Assembly (NCBI RefSeq): GCF_014203225.1
Contig: NZ_JACHIO010000025.1
Location: 1 to 64,000, forward strand
Reading direction: 5' to 3'
Origin: Granulicella mallensis
GTDB taxonomy: Bacteria > Acidobacteriota > Terriglobia > Terriglobales > Acidobacteriaceae
DNA: 64,000 nucleotides
Positions within the stretch are counted from its first letter, which is position 1. Each line of letters opens with the position of its first letter. Shown here in pieces: positions 18,942 to 27,620 of the stretch. The position numbers were made by a program, and so were the translations under genes. The notes below the pieces were generated by a model, which was not told the DNA's origin, did no database searches, and saw only the letters and a list, made by a program, of their open reading frames with translations.

Positions 18942-21900
18942 TTAGAAGTTGATCTTTACGGCCAACTGTCCGAATCGCCGTTCTTCGCTCGTCGCGCCGT
19001 TCACCCCACCCTTCGAAGCCAGGATCTCCGGATTAGAAGGATAGTAGTTCGCTGCGTTCGCCAACGCCTGCTGGACATACAGGTTGTGATGGTTCAGCAG
19101 ATCGAAGCCCTCCGCTCGCAGCTCAATGTTGGCTTCTTTCCAGACATAGAACTTTTTACTCAGAGCTAAGTCTATGTTCCACGCCCCAGGTCCAACGAAC
19201 GAGTTCCGCTGGGGCGCGTATGTCGGAAAGGTCCAATTTGAGTATCCGCCCAGTTTCTGATTCACGATTTTTTGGCCAACCGGCAGGCTTGACGTTAAGT
19301 AGTACCGATTAACGCCCGCATTTACTTGTCCCCTTGACTTCGTATATTTCCAGCGCGTGACCGGCGTGGAGGGAACGTATCGGGCAATGTTGAAGAACGT
19401 CCCATCGTTGTTCGTCGAATCATAGTAGGTGAACGACGTTCCGGTTCGTGCCGTGTAGATGCCCGTTACTTGCCAGCCGCCTAATGCTTGGCCTTTCACC
19501 CCGTGAGCGCCCTTGAACCAAGGCGTCTGGTAGATCGACGCAATCACCAGGCGCTGCCGGACATCCAGGTCGCCTGTGCCGCGGTCGTACCCCGGGTCGA
19601 ACGGATTGGTATATCCCAAGTTGTATCCGACGCCATTTGCATTAGTCTCCGATAGGGTCGAACTCAAATCGTCGATCTGGTGACCCCACGTGTAGTTTGC
19701 GGTCAGCCCCAGGCCCATCCGATGCAAGTCCACGGTTTTGAATCGCAGGTTAGTAGCTTCATAGTAAGAATCGCCGTCCGAGCCGCGGTTGTTGATATCC
19801 GAATACGTCGCATTCAGCCGAGTGAGCCCAGCATAGTTTGCACCTGGGTCCGGGTCGCCCAGCAGGTAGTTACCCGAGCCGAGCCCGTTGATATTCTTGA
19901 TATCGTACAGGTGCGTACCACGCGCGCCCACGTACTCCACCGCGACTACCGTGTTTGGGGCAACTTGCTGCTCGACCGCAAGGTTCCAGAATTGGGTCTG
20001 CGACGTCTTAATATCCTGCGAGACAGTCCGGAGGCTGGTGCTTGGAAGTATTACGGGGCCGATCGAACTCCCCAGGTCTCCTAGGTTTGTCGTTGTCACC
20101 TGTACCTTGTTCTGCACAATCACGCCATAGTTGGGCGGATTCTGGATCACGTTGTACGTCACATTGCCGAAGTTCCGCTCATAACTGATTCCGTAACCAC
20201 CACGAACCGAGGTCGTGCCCTTACCTGAAATATCGTAGGCGAACCCAAGCCGCGGGCTCACCGCGCCATAGCTCGGCTTCCACAACTCGTGGATCGGACT
20301 CTGTGGAGCCGTATATACTGCGCCGGTCCGCACCTGTTGCGGCAGACCATTACCCGGTCCCCAGTAGAAGTTAGAGTCAAGATCCTGCCTGTTGTTATGT
20401 TGCACACCGAAGTATTCGTATCGGACGCCGTAGTTCACTGTCAGCTTCGACGTCGCGCGCCAACCATCCTGTCCGTACACCGCCCAATCATGGAACCGGT
20501 CACTGCGTGCAAAGTTCGGCTGCGTTGCCGGCGTAGTAATTGTCTGACCGGGATAAGCTCCTTCCGGGTTTATCGCAGTGGAAAACGTTCCCAGAGTTCC
20601 TGAAAACAGGCCCGGATACCCGGTCGTGTCACCGGTGACTGAGCCGGCCAGTTGCTCTGTCGCCTGCGCATAGGCTCCGAAGGTCCTGTTCTCCTGGATG
20701 TACAGAACCTGCGAACCGAACTGCAACGAGTGGGCCTTCTTCGACCAGTTCACATCCTGGTTCCACTGAATCACATTCTGCGGTCCGCCAAACGGTAAGG
20801 GGAATCCTGTACCCGACAGCGCTACAGCCACACCACCAATATTTGCGTTCGCTCCAAGAAACAGATTTGGCGTCGTGACGGCAATCGGTGTCGAGTCATT
20901 ATTGAGATTGATCCGGCTGAACGCAACCCGGGCATTCGTTACGAGCGACGTCGAGAAGCTGTGCGTAACGCCAGCCAGAGCGGAGTAATCCTTCTGAGTC
21001 GTACCTATATCGTAGTTCGAGTATGGGGTATATGCGATCGCACCCAGCGGTTCCGACAGCTTATATCCGATATAGCGTCCGAAGATACTTGTCTTATCCG
21101 AATAGGTATAGTCCCCGCGCAAGGTGAAGTTGTACGAGTTCACCGGCACCCCCCCGCCTGCATCCTGGGGAACGGTGTAATTCACCAAGCCCAGCACCGG
21201 CGTTGTCGCTGGAACACCGGAAAACAATGGAGAAGGATTCGGATTGCTGGGGTCCGAGGCCGTGCCCGCCTGTGCATTCGTCAGCGTTCTCGCAAAGTTG
21301 AACGTTTGGCCGTACTGTGTCAGAAATGACTGCACTGTCGGTGCCAGGTAGCTTTGTACCTGTGGCGTCAGAATATAGGCCTGAATGTTTGCGCTGCTAC
21401 GCACGCGCAACCACTCCGTGCCTGTGGCGAAGAACAGCTTGTCCTTCACCACTGGCCCGCTCACAAAAAAGCCGAACTGGTTTCGCGTATATCCACCTCT
21501 CGGCTGCCCACTCAGAGCACCCGTCACACTGTTGGCCGTATACGCTGCAAGGCGGTTGAATTCCGTGAGCGTCCCATGAATCTGGTTGGTGCCGCTTGCT
21601 GTCACCACATTCACAACCCCACCTGAGGCACGTCCATACTGCGGTCCAAAGTTGCTCGTCGTCACCCGTACCTCGGCGATCGAGTCGATCGGAACCGGGA
21701 GACCCACCACATCGTCGAACAGTTCCGTATTCTCAATACCGTCCAGCAGAATCTCCGTACCACTCGAACGCTGCCCATTAATGGAGTAGCCGACGCCGAG
21801 GCTGGCTGAATTCTGCGCATGGCCCTGCGCCGCGTCGCCGTTTGAGATATTGCCAGAGATCGCTACAAAGTCGTATACATTCCGCGTCAAGCTCGGTAAT

Positions 21901-22361
21901 TCGCTTACCTGCTGCGGACTGATAATCTCCGAGATTTCCTGCGAGTCTGTATTCACCTGGGACCCGCCCAGCGACTCCACCTCCACTGTCTGAATAACAC
22001 CCGCGGCTGAGAGTTTTACATCGAGCGGCGCATGGCCACCCACCGTCACCTCAACCGCAGCCTTCAACGCCTCAAAGCCGACTGCCGTCACAGAAACCCT
22101 GTACACGGCGGCAGAGAGATTTCCTAACTGGTAGGTGCCATTGGCCGCCGTCTTCACCGTGTGAGCAGCATTCGTGCCTGCGTTGAAGGCCGTCACCGTC
22201 GCCCCGACAACTGCTGCACCCGTTGCATCCGTCACTATGCCCGAGAGCACGCCGGTATCGACCTGGCTGAACGCGGTTCCCACGGAAACTGTAAACACGA
22301 AGACCAATACGAACAGGCGCTTGAGCACTGAGACCCCCAATGGTGATACAGAGAAGCGCAA
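18942..22361 (-). CDS. TonB-dependent receptor, Oar-like, with N-terminal carboxypeptidase-regulatory domain (1139 aa)
   Basis: An outer-membrane active transporter. A signal peptide (about residues 8-32) is followed by a CarboxypepD_reg-like beta-sandwich (about 34-115; SGIVTDATGAAVVGATVTAFNAG), a plug domain (about 140-260, with GYSINGQRSSGTEILLDG and YGRASGGVVNVVTASGTNQIHG) and a large 22-strand-type barrel with repeated aromatic-ended strands, ending LAVKINF. This architecture and length are characteristic of the large receptor family of Terriglobia acidobacteria. The ligand is not inferable, although the neighbouring porin and glycosidases suggest carbohydrate. The gene is single, in the same direction as the porin, with an intact frame throughout. 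Confidence 0.92.
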   Translation of the reverse strand: MRFSVSPLGVSVLKRLFVLVFVFTVSVGTAFSQVDTGVLSGIVTDATGAAVVGATVTAFNAGTNAAHTVKTAANGTYQLGNLSAAVYRVSVTAVGFEALKAAVEVTVGGHAPLDVKLSAAGVIQTVEVESLGGSQVNTDSQEISEIISPQQVSELPSLTRNVYDFVAISGNISNGDAAQGHAQNSASLGVGYSINGQRSSGTEILLDGIENTELFDDVVGLPVPIDSIAEVRVTTSNFGPQYGRASGGVVNVVTASGTNQIHGTLTEFNRLAAYTANSVTGALSGQPRGGYTRNQFGFFVSGPVVKDKLFFATGTEWLRVRSSANIQAYILTPQVQSYLAPTVQSFLTQYGQTFNFARTLTNAQAGTASDPSNPNPSPLFSGVPATTPVLGLVNYTVPQDAGGGVPVNSYNFTLRGDYTYSDKTSIFGRYIGYKLSEPLGAIAYTPYSNYDIGTTQKDYSALAGVTHSFSTSLVTNARVAFSRINLNNDSTPIAVTTPNLFLGANANIGGVAVALSGTGFPLPFGGPQNVIQWNQDVNWSKKAHSLQFGSQVLYIQENRTFGAYAQATEQLAGSVTGDTTGYPGLFSGTLGTFSTAINPEGAYPGQTITTPATQPNFARSDRFHDWAVYGQDGWRATSKLTVNYGVRYEYFGVQHNNRQDLDSNFYWGPGNGLPQQVRTGAVYTAPQSPIHELWKPSYGAVSPRLGFAYDISGKGTTSVRGGYGISYERNFGNVTYNVIQNPPNYGVIVQNKVQVTTTNLGDLGSSIGPVILPSTSLRTVSQDIKTSQTQFWNLAVEQQVAPNTVVAVEYVGARGTHLYDIKNINGLGSGNYLLGDPDPGANYAGLTRLNATYSDINNRGSDGDSYYEATNLRFKTVDLHRMGLGLTANYTWGHQIDDLSSTLSETNANGVGYNLGYTNPFDPGYDRGTGDLDVRQRLVIASIYQTPWFKGAHGVKGQALGGWQVTGIYTARTGTSFTYYDSTNNDGTFFNIARYVPSTPVTRWKYTKSRGQVNAGVNRYYLTSSLPVGQKIVNQKLGGYSNWTFPTYAPQRNSFVGPGAWNIDLALSKKFYVWKEANIELRAEGFDLLNHHNLYVQQALANAANYYPSNPEILASKGGVNGATSEERRFGQLAVKINF

Positions 22362-22431
22362 AAATCGGCATAGTCACCGGAAATTGCTATTACCCTGAGG
22401 ATCGTAGGCATCGCAAGTGCCGGCTGACAAA

Positions 22432-23130
22432 TCAGGTCCCAACGTCGTTATTGCGAATTGCCCGGTAACAGCCCAATGTGTGTGCTCGAAAAGACATAGT
22501 CGTATTCGACGAGAGCCTCATATGGCAGGACGCGCACTGCTGCTGAGGGCGGACCGTGGCAGTCGTTTGATACATCGATCCGTTTGATCGGAATGCGAAA
22601 TAGCCCCAGTTGCCGGGTGCAGACGGAAAGTGTTTGCTGTCTTTCACCATCATTCCCATTCCGATATAGCTAGCCTGAAAGATCCCCGACCCAAACGATG
22701 TGGAACAGACAAAAGTGTTTTTATCGCAGTCTTTTCCAGTCTTGATAAGGCTGATCTCTTTAACGATCTGTGTGCCGTCCGGCCAGATCCCATTCTTCTT
22801 GAAGAACTCGAACGCTGCAGGAGCGATGTATGTATCCATCACTTGCGGTGTCGTGATCTGGGAGCCGTCAAGAACGCTACGTCCGTCGGGCTTGATTCGG
22901 GTGCCTACATGTTCCCATTGCCGATAGCCGGCGGGAAGGCGAAGGCTTCCGTCCTCTTCGAAAACTGCAGAACGAACAGGAGATGCCGATTCTGACTGAA
23001 AAGCCAGCACGTAATTTCTAGCCCAGCCTTCGGTCGTGACAATCATGACCACCAAGGCTGCAAAAGCTCCCAGCGCAATTCCTATGAGGCGGAGACGAAT
23101 GGTGACTTTTAACAGCCTGGTATTCATCAT
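22432..23130 (-). pseudogene. Cytochrome P460 family protein (copy 2), frameshifted just after the haem motif
   Basis: A paralogue of 4507-5076: signal anchor (about residues 10-35), blocks LPAGYRQWEHVG, GNWGYFAF and the haem motif CASCH. After CASCHM the frame gives an unrelated tail (RLSSNTTMSFRAHTLGC...). Restoring one base at about 22519-22525 instead reads EALVEYDYVFSSTHIGLL and ends at TAA 22450-22448, which matches the DYV-type ending of copy 1. A single-base deletion, or a sequencing error, has therefore replaced the last ~22 residues. The haem-binding CxxCH is upstream of the lesion, so partial function is possible. ATG at 23130 is preceded by CAGGAG. Two kinds of palindrome lie upstream. 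Confidence 0.75.
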
Positions 23131-23199
23131 GGAAAACTCCTGTCCAAATACCGTTCGATCCTTCATGCGGCTGGTTGTCGAATCGAGAATCTACGATAT

Positions 23200-23221
23200 C
23201 GATGATAGATATCTATCATCG
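23200..23221. promoter_or_regulatory. Perfect 22-bp palindrome (core TGATAGATATCTATCA)
   Basis: Positions 23200-23221 read identically on both strands. It lies 70 bp upstream of the P460 copy 2 start, between it and Dps. A 14-base core is matched at 13 of 14 positions (TGATAGATAYCTAT) upstream of the metal-type operon at 53011-53026. Probably an operator; too AT-rich for a terminator. Confidence 0.55.
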
Positions 23222-23243
23222 GCGTCTGCAGGAGCGCTCGGTA

Positions 23244-23283
23244 CCCTATAGAACACGGGCCCAGACCTGTATTTTTCTATAGG
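23244..23283. promoter_or_regulatory. Palindromic site a (CCTGTATTTTTCTATAGG, 23266-23283) with an extra inverted half-site
   Basis: The 18-bp motif occupies 23266-23283, 136 bp upstream of P460 copy 2. A further half-site CCTATAGAA (23245-23253) is the exact reverse complement of TTCTATAGG (23275-23283). The two are centred 30 bp apart, about three helical turns. Confidence 0.55.
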
Positions 23284-23377
23284 TTCTTCTTTGCGTCGAC
23301 AATACAGCTGGAACTTCAAGTTGCCCGGGAACCGCATCGGGCAGAACAACTGCCAATTGCAGTTCCTGGGAAAAATG

Positions 23378-23800
23378 CTATTCGCTGCGAGTCGCCTCGA
23401 ACAGAAACCACCCACGCCGTTGGGCTTGATCGATCCAGTTCTCGAGGAGGCTGGCCGAAGCTATATCGCCCGCTTCGTCGCAGAGTGTATGTACGGCACG
23501 CATTCGCAAAACTAATGCCTTCTCTTCTTCATGAAGCTCGCTCAACATGTCGACCGGGGTGACGAAGTCGGCATCGTTGTCGGCGCCCCCTTGTAAACGC
23601 GCGATTTGTCCAATCGAGCGAATGGTATTCCCACTGATCTTTCGGACGCGCTCAGCGATATCGTCAGTCATCGCAAAGATCTGGTCCGCATGATCGTCCA
23701 GTAGAAGGTGGTCGTCGCGGAAATGCGGGTCACTCATATGCCAATGAAAATTCTTCGTCTTCACGTAGAGCCCGAAGGCATCAGCGAGAAGTGCATTCAT
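23378..23800 (-). CDS. dps: Dps-family ferritin-like DNA protection protein, N-terminus probably damaged
   Basis: A Dps/miniferritin that binds DNA and oxidises iron with peroxide. Residues 1-140 cover most of the four-helix bundle, with the ferroxidase segment KTKNFHWHMSDPHFRDDHLLLDDHADQIFAM and DDIAERVRKI, and the C-terminal WFLFEA. Family members are usually 160-185 aa. In the same frame upstream of ATG 23800, codons to about 23876 still read like a Dps N-terminus (TLALDTSSDIDSKSISEITAA) but contain no ATG, GTG or TTG. A TGA (about 23877) closes the frame, and a GTG with AGGAAAGATC in front (23897) is in another frame. A small frameshift has probably separated start and body. Confidence 0.75.
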   Translation of the reverse strand: MNALLADAFGLYVKTKNFHWHMSDPHFRDDHLLLDDHADQIFAMTDDIAERVRKISGNTIRSIGQIARLQGGADNDADFVTPVDMLSELHEEEKALVLRMRAVHTLCDEAGDIASASLLENWIDQAQRRGWFLFEATRSE

Positions 23801-23987
23801 AGCAGCGGTGATCTCTGATATGGATTTGGAATCGATGTCGGATGACGTATCCAGTGCGAGAGTTGCGGAGAGCGATCAGTTCAGACCTGTCGGACACGAT
23901 CTTTCCTTTCGTTTTCTGGAAAATGGGAAGACAACTGACTACCTGTAATAGGCGTTCAGGATGTTGGGGTTTTGACGAAGGTTGTGC

Positions 23988-24026
23988 TACCCCGCAGCTT
24001 CTGGCATCGCCTTCAGCTGCGGGGTA
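23988..24026 (-). terminator. 12-bp perfect stem downstream of the 24040-25215 gene
   Basis: TACCCCGCAGCT (23988-23999) pairs with AGCTGCGGGGTA (24015-24026) around a 15-nt loop, 14 nt after the stop codon of the minus-strand secreted protein. There is no clean T-run, so it is a likely but not classical terminator. Confidence 0.45.
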
Positions 24027-24039
24027 TCCGGCGTGTGAC

Positions 24040-25215
24040 TCAACGAGCCGGCAACTCGGGGTGAGCAATCACTGGGCAGTTGATGATCAGACCTGAAGGA
24101 TGCAGGCCACCGACGAAGGCATTGGATGGTGAGGAGTCGTCACCTGTGCCGCTCGTCAAGTAGCCATCAGCGATCAACTGCTTCTGCTCATCCATCGAAA
24201 GAATCCGATGGACTTTGCCTTCCTGTATTGCCTTGGGTGTCCACGCACTCACGTGGGCGTCCCACAGTGGGCTGTAGTTGTTCGATTCCGAGCTGTTGTC
24301 GTTGTCCGGGCCGAGGGGGAAAACATTGATGGGGTCGATACCACCGTTCGAAAGCGAGGCGGCAAATCCCTGCTCTTGGCCGGAATCGAGCTTCGTCACA
24401 CCGTTGGCGTTCGGAGAGAATCCGAGCAGCGCGGAATTATCTGTTGGTTCGGATTTACCGAATGCGGGCAGCATCGCTAGACGAGGCGCAAAGACTCCCT
24501 TCTCAAGCACCGCCGGCAGGCTGTCCGATGCGTCGGTGACGAGATGATAGAAGTACTGTTTGCCGCCTTGGACACCATCAAGTATCGACAGTGTGACGGT
24601 GCGGTGTTTAATGTCAATACTCACAAGGCGATCATGGGTGCCCGTCTTGTTATCCACAATCTGAGCATTGATCACGATACCGCTCGGCAGGACCACAATC
24701 GACGACCAATCCGCGTCGGCGACTGCGCCAGGCTCAGCAACGGCTGGAGGGAAGGGGTTGGGCGAGCCTGGGACTACTTTGTAAACCGGGGAAAAGTCGA
24801 CCTTTCCCTTGAAGGTGATCAGGCCGTCTTTAATCGTTGCAGTCTGGGCACCTGGGCTGCCGGCCGCCTTGCGGAGCTTCGGCGCATAGTTGATCCCCAT
24901 CGCCTTCGCGAAAGCGAAGTCTGATGCATCGGTCAGAATGTAATAGACCGATTCACCGCTTGGGTCCATACCGCGAAAGAGGGGCAACGTGACGTTGGCT
25001 TTGCGATACGTGAAGTCCACCGCGAGTGCGCTCTGAACAAATACGTGGTCGCTCAGTTTGAACTTCGAGGGTGCGTCAGGGCTATATGCAGGACGATGGC
25101 TTTCCCGCGCCTCGAATTTGCTGAGAGCAGTGGCTTCGGAACTTGTTTGTGCGAGGACAACAGCCGGCGCACAGAGTGCCAGCAACAGCAGGATCGATTT
25201 ACTGTACATTTTCAT
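24040..25215 (-). CDS. Secreted protein of unknown function with a duplicated domain (391 aa)
   Basis: I do not recognise a named enzyme. A clear signal peptide (MKMYSKSILLLLALCAPAVVLAQ) starts at ATG 25215, preceded by GAAAGGTC. The mature protein contains two related halves, each with a strand-rich block ending in a TDASD motif followed by APKL or APRL. The first is VYYILTDASDFAFAKAMGINYAPKL, the second YFYHLVTDASDSLPAVLEKGVFAPRL. The C-terminal quarter has Asn/Ser/Gly-rich loops and the ending GLIINCPVIAHP. The residues suggest an extracellular all-beta protein. A motif site (25454-25471) lies between it and the divergent DsbA-like pseudogene. A stable hairpin follows the stop. Confidence 0.65.
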   Translation of the reverse strand: MKMYSKSILLLLALCAPAVVLAQTSSEATALSKFEARESHRPAYSPDAPSKFKLSDHVFVQSALAVDFTYRKANVTLPLFRGMDPSGESVYYILTDASDFAFAKAMGINYAPKLRKAAGSPGAQTATIKDGLITFKGKVDFSPVYKVVPGSPNPFPPAVAEPGAVADADWSSIVVLPSGIVINAQIVDNKTGTHDRLVSIDIKHRTVTLSILDGVQGGKQYFYHLVTDASDSLPAVLEKGVFAPRLAMLPAFGKSEPTDNSALLGFSPNANGVTKLDSGQEQGFAASLSNGGIDPINVFPLGPDNDNSSESNNYSPLWDAHVSAWTPKAIQEGKVHRILSMDEQKQLIADGYLTSGTGDDSSPSNAFVGGLHPSGLIINCPVIAHPELPAR

Positions 25216-25453
25216 GACCTTTCGTCGTGTTAGGCCATTCTCTTCATATGGAGAATGACGGAGTTGAACTGCAATCAAGGAGTCGCATTGATCGTTCACA
25301 TCACCGCTCTTACCTGTTTGCAGACTCTTCGTCAGTGCCTAGCTGGGCATTCTTGAGAAGCCGCTTGCCGTAAAGGCGTGAGCGTACCGCTTCGGTACCT
25401 TGATGTTCTCTGAGACGCGACATTTGAGAACCATCCCGTGCGACAGCAGAGGC

Positions 25454-25471
25454 CCTGTATCTTTCTCTAGG
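25454..25471. promoter_or_regulatory. Palindromic site b (CCTGTATCTTTCTCTAGG)
   Basis: An 18-bp motif copy in the divergent gap 25216-25511. It is 41 bp upstream of the original start of the DsbA-like gene and 239 bp upstream of the secreted protein. Nothing else was recognised in this gap. Confidence 0.6.
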
Positions 25472-25511
25472 TGAACGCCAGTTTGTAAACCTGGCATGGG
25501 AAGATTGAGTA

Positions 25512-26460
25512 ATGTCAATTTCGTCCAAGCTATTTCGAAGCGCGGTGCTTTCCTGTTAGACCTTTGTTGGCGCGGGTACAAGCCGCGCTGAAGACATCAA
25601 GGCACCGCCTCAGAATCAACTACTTTCGCCACAACTGAAATGGGGAGTCGAAGCCATCTTTCGCTCTCACGCGGAGTTGCCTCCTGAGTCCACGGTCGAC
25701 ATTGGTCCAAGAACGGCAAGTCCAGTGCCTGGCTATGATCAAGTTGAGATCTCTTAATATTGCGAATGGTGTTCGATCAAAGCCTGTCGATCTGCTCCTA
25801 TCAAAGGACGGCACAAAGATGGCTCAGTTCCGTGAATTGGACATGCCGCTCACAACCCTTACGTCTGCCTCTGATGAAACTAGGCCAGGACGCGGTGGAC
25901 CTTCAACGGCACCCGTGCGAGTTGTCGTCTTTGATGATCTGGAGTGTCCTTTTTTTTGCGCGCGTCTCAACCAGACTCTCTTTCCTGATCTCCTCAACAG
26001 GTACGGCAATCAAGTCCATTTCGTGTACCAAGACATGCCCCTCGACGAGCATCTAAGGGCGGTCAGAGCAGCGGTCGATACGAATTGCCTGGCGAAGTAC
26101 AGTGCGCCTGCTTATTGGGAGGCAGTCGACCAGATCCATAAGGTGTCGAGTGACTTAGGCGGACCGGAGCGAATCCTAGCTAAGGCCAACGAAGAGATCG
26201 ACGCAATGGTGCTTGGAATCGCAAACCAACGTCAGCTGGACGTCTCCGCGATGGACGCTTGCGTCGCAAAACAAGATGCCGGCGTTATCAAACAATCACA
26301 AGTGGAAGCGGAAACTCTGGGTGTCGTGAGAACTCCAACGCTCTTTATCAACGGAGTGAAGATAGAAGGTGCAGTGCCGCTACCGTTTCTCTTTCAAATA
26401 ATCGACGACGCCCTCCGTTCACAGGGTATACAGTTCCCTGTCGTCGCGATCACAAAGTGA
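25512..26460 (+). pseudogene. DsbA-like thioredoxin-fold protein with nonsense codon, frameshift and CxxxC active site
   Basis: Reconstructed from two frames. ATG 25512 begins a signal peptide (MSISSKLFRSAVLSC) interrupted by TAG 25557-25559. The same frame continues past it as TFVGAGTSRA, QLKWGVEAIFRSHAELPPES and VDIGPRTASPVPGYDQVEIS, to a stop at 25755-25757. A shifted frame then carries NIANGVRSKPVDLLLSKDG and the thioredoxin_4/DsbA domain (VVVFDDLECP..., VRTPTLFING with the cis-Pro) to 26460. The active site reads CPFFC instead of CPFC, because a run of eight T adds one Phe codon. Three independent abnormalities make it a pseudogene. The family oxidises or isomerises disulfides in exported proteins. 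Confidence 0.8.
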
Positions 26461-26468
26461 TTCTTGGG

Positions 26469-27530
26469 TTAGATGTCTTTGGCGGCCAAGTCAAGACTGT
26501 CGAACCTGCGCCATTTGTAAAACCCGATGGAAACGATCCAACTCACAGCAAACAGCAAGACGATGCAGTATCCGAGAGTGCCAAAGTTCCCATTGAGTTC
26601 CGTCACGAATTCCCAGAAGACTCCAGTGAGTTGGAAACGTCCCGCCAGCAAACCAAGAGCTTCGATCCCTCCAACCGCAAAGGCCACGACGACCGATATG
26701 AACGTAATCGTGAGGTTGTAGTAAAGCTTTCGAATTGGCTTCACGAAAGCCCAGCCGTACGCTCCCAACATAAGGATGTTATCGGTGGTATCAATGAGTG
26801 TCATTCCCGCAGCGAAAAGAGCTGGAAAGACAAGGATCGAAGACAGGGACAAGCCCTTGGAGGCTTCTGCCGCCGAAATGCCGAGCAAGCCAATTTCGGT
26901 TGCAGTATCGAATCCAAGGCCGAACAACAGGCCCAGCGGATACATATGCCAACTGGCTCGGATCAAGCGGAACATGGGGCGAAAAAGACGGGCGAGCAAC
27001 CCGCGACTGCCAAGCAGCATGTCAAAGTCTTCTTCAACATACGAAGCACCGCGACGAACTCGCTGGAAAGCCTCGTAAATAGATCGAAGCACGATCAGGT
27101 TGATCCCCGCGATTACGAACAGGAAGGTGGTCGATATCAATGTTCCGATGAGCCCTCCAATATCCCTGAATCCGTCTAAGCGATGATGCATAGCAAGCGT
27201 GGTGGCGGCAATAGCGATAGAACCGACTACAACCACCGTTGAATGCCCGAGTGAGAACATGAGACCAACCGTAACGGGACGTTTGCCATCTTGCATCAAC
27301 TTTCGGGTGACGTTGTCGATGGCCGCGATATGATCGGCATCGACTGCATGGCGAAGGCCAAAACCATATGCCAAAAAGGCGCTACCGAGGAGAACCGGAT
27401 AGTGGCGGAACGCGAGGAACGCCCAGAACCAGGCGGCGAGATTAAATACGATTAAGCCACAGTAAATGCCTATCACTTTCCCTTTCGTGCTGCCTCGCTC
27501 ATCGATTAATCTTCTTAGTAAACCTGTCAT
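26469..27530 (-). CDS. Nickel/cobalt transporter, NiCoT family (353 aa)
   Basis: An inner-membrane high-affinity Ni2+/Co2+ permease with eight predicted helices. The signature HAVDADHIAAIDNVTRKL (helix II, HX4DH metal site) is complete, as are LMFSLGHSTVVV and LGFDTATEIGLL. The length agrees with HoxN/NixA-type proteins. ATG at 27530 is favoured (AGAGAGACGA upstream); ATGs at 27548 and 27587 would add a polar tail. Its stop lies 8 nt from the end of the convergent DsbA-like pseudogene. TlpA-like 27621-28433 lies 90 bp upstream in the same direction, so the two may be co-transcribed. No hydrogenase, urease or cobalamin gene is nearby to say which metal enzyme is served. Confidence 0.9.
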   Translation of the reverse strand: MTGLLRRLIDERGSTKGKVIGIYCGLIVFNLAAWFWAFLAFRHYPVLLGSAFLAYGFGLRHAVDADHIAAIDNVTRKLMQDGKRPVTVGLMFSLGHSTVVVVGSIAIAATTLAMHHRLDGFRDIGGLIGTLISTTFLFVIAGINLIVLRSIYEAFQRVRRGASYVEEDFDMLLGSRGLLARLFRPMFRLIRASWHMYPLGLLFGLGFDTATEIGLLGISAAEASKGLSLSSILVFPALFAAGMTLIDTTDNILMLGAYGWAFVKPIRKLYYNLTITFISVVVAFAVGGIEALGLLAGRFQLTGVFWEFVTELNGNFGTLGYCIVLLFAVSWIVSIGFYKWRRFDSLDLAAKDI

Positions 27531-27620
27531 TCGTCTCTCTATTCGCATCGTTTGTGTGGAGAAGATCTGGCCAGCGTTCTCATCCATTTACAGGCTCGCG
27601 CCTCCTGGCAAGAATTGGCT

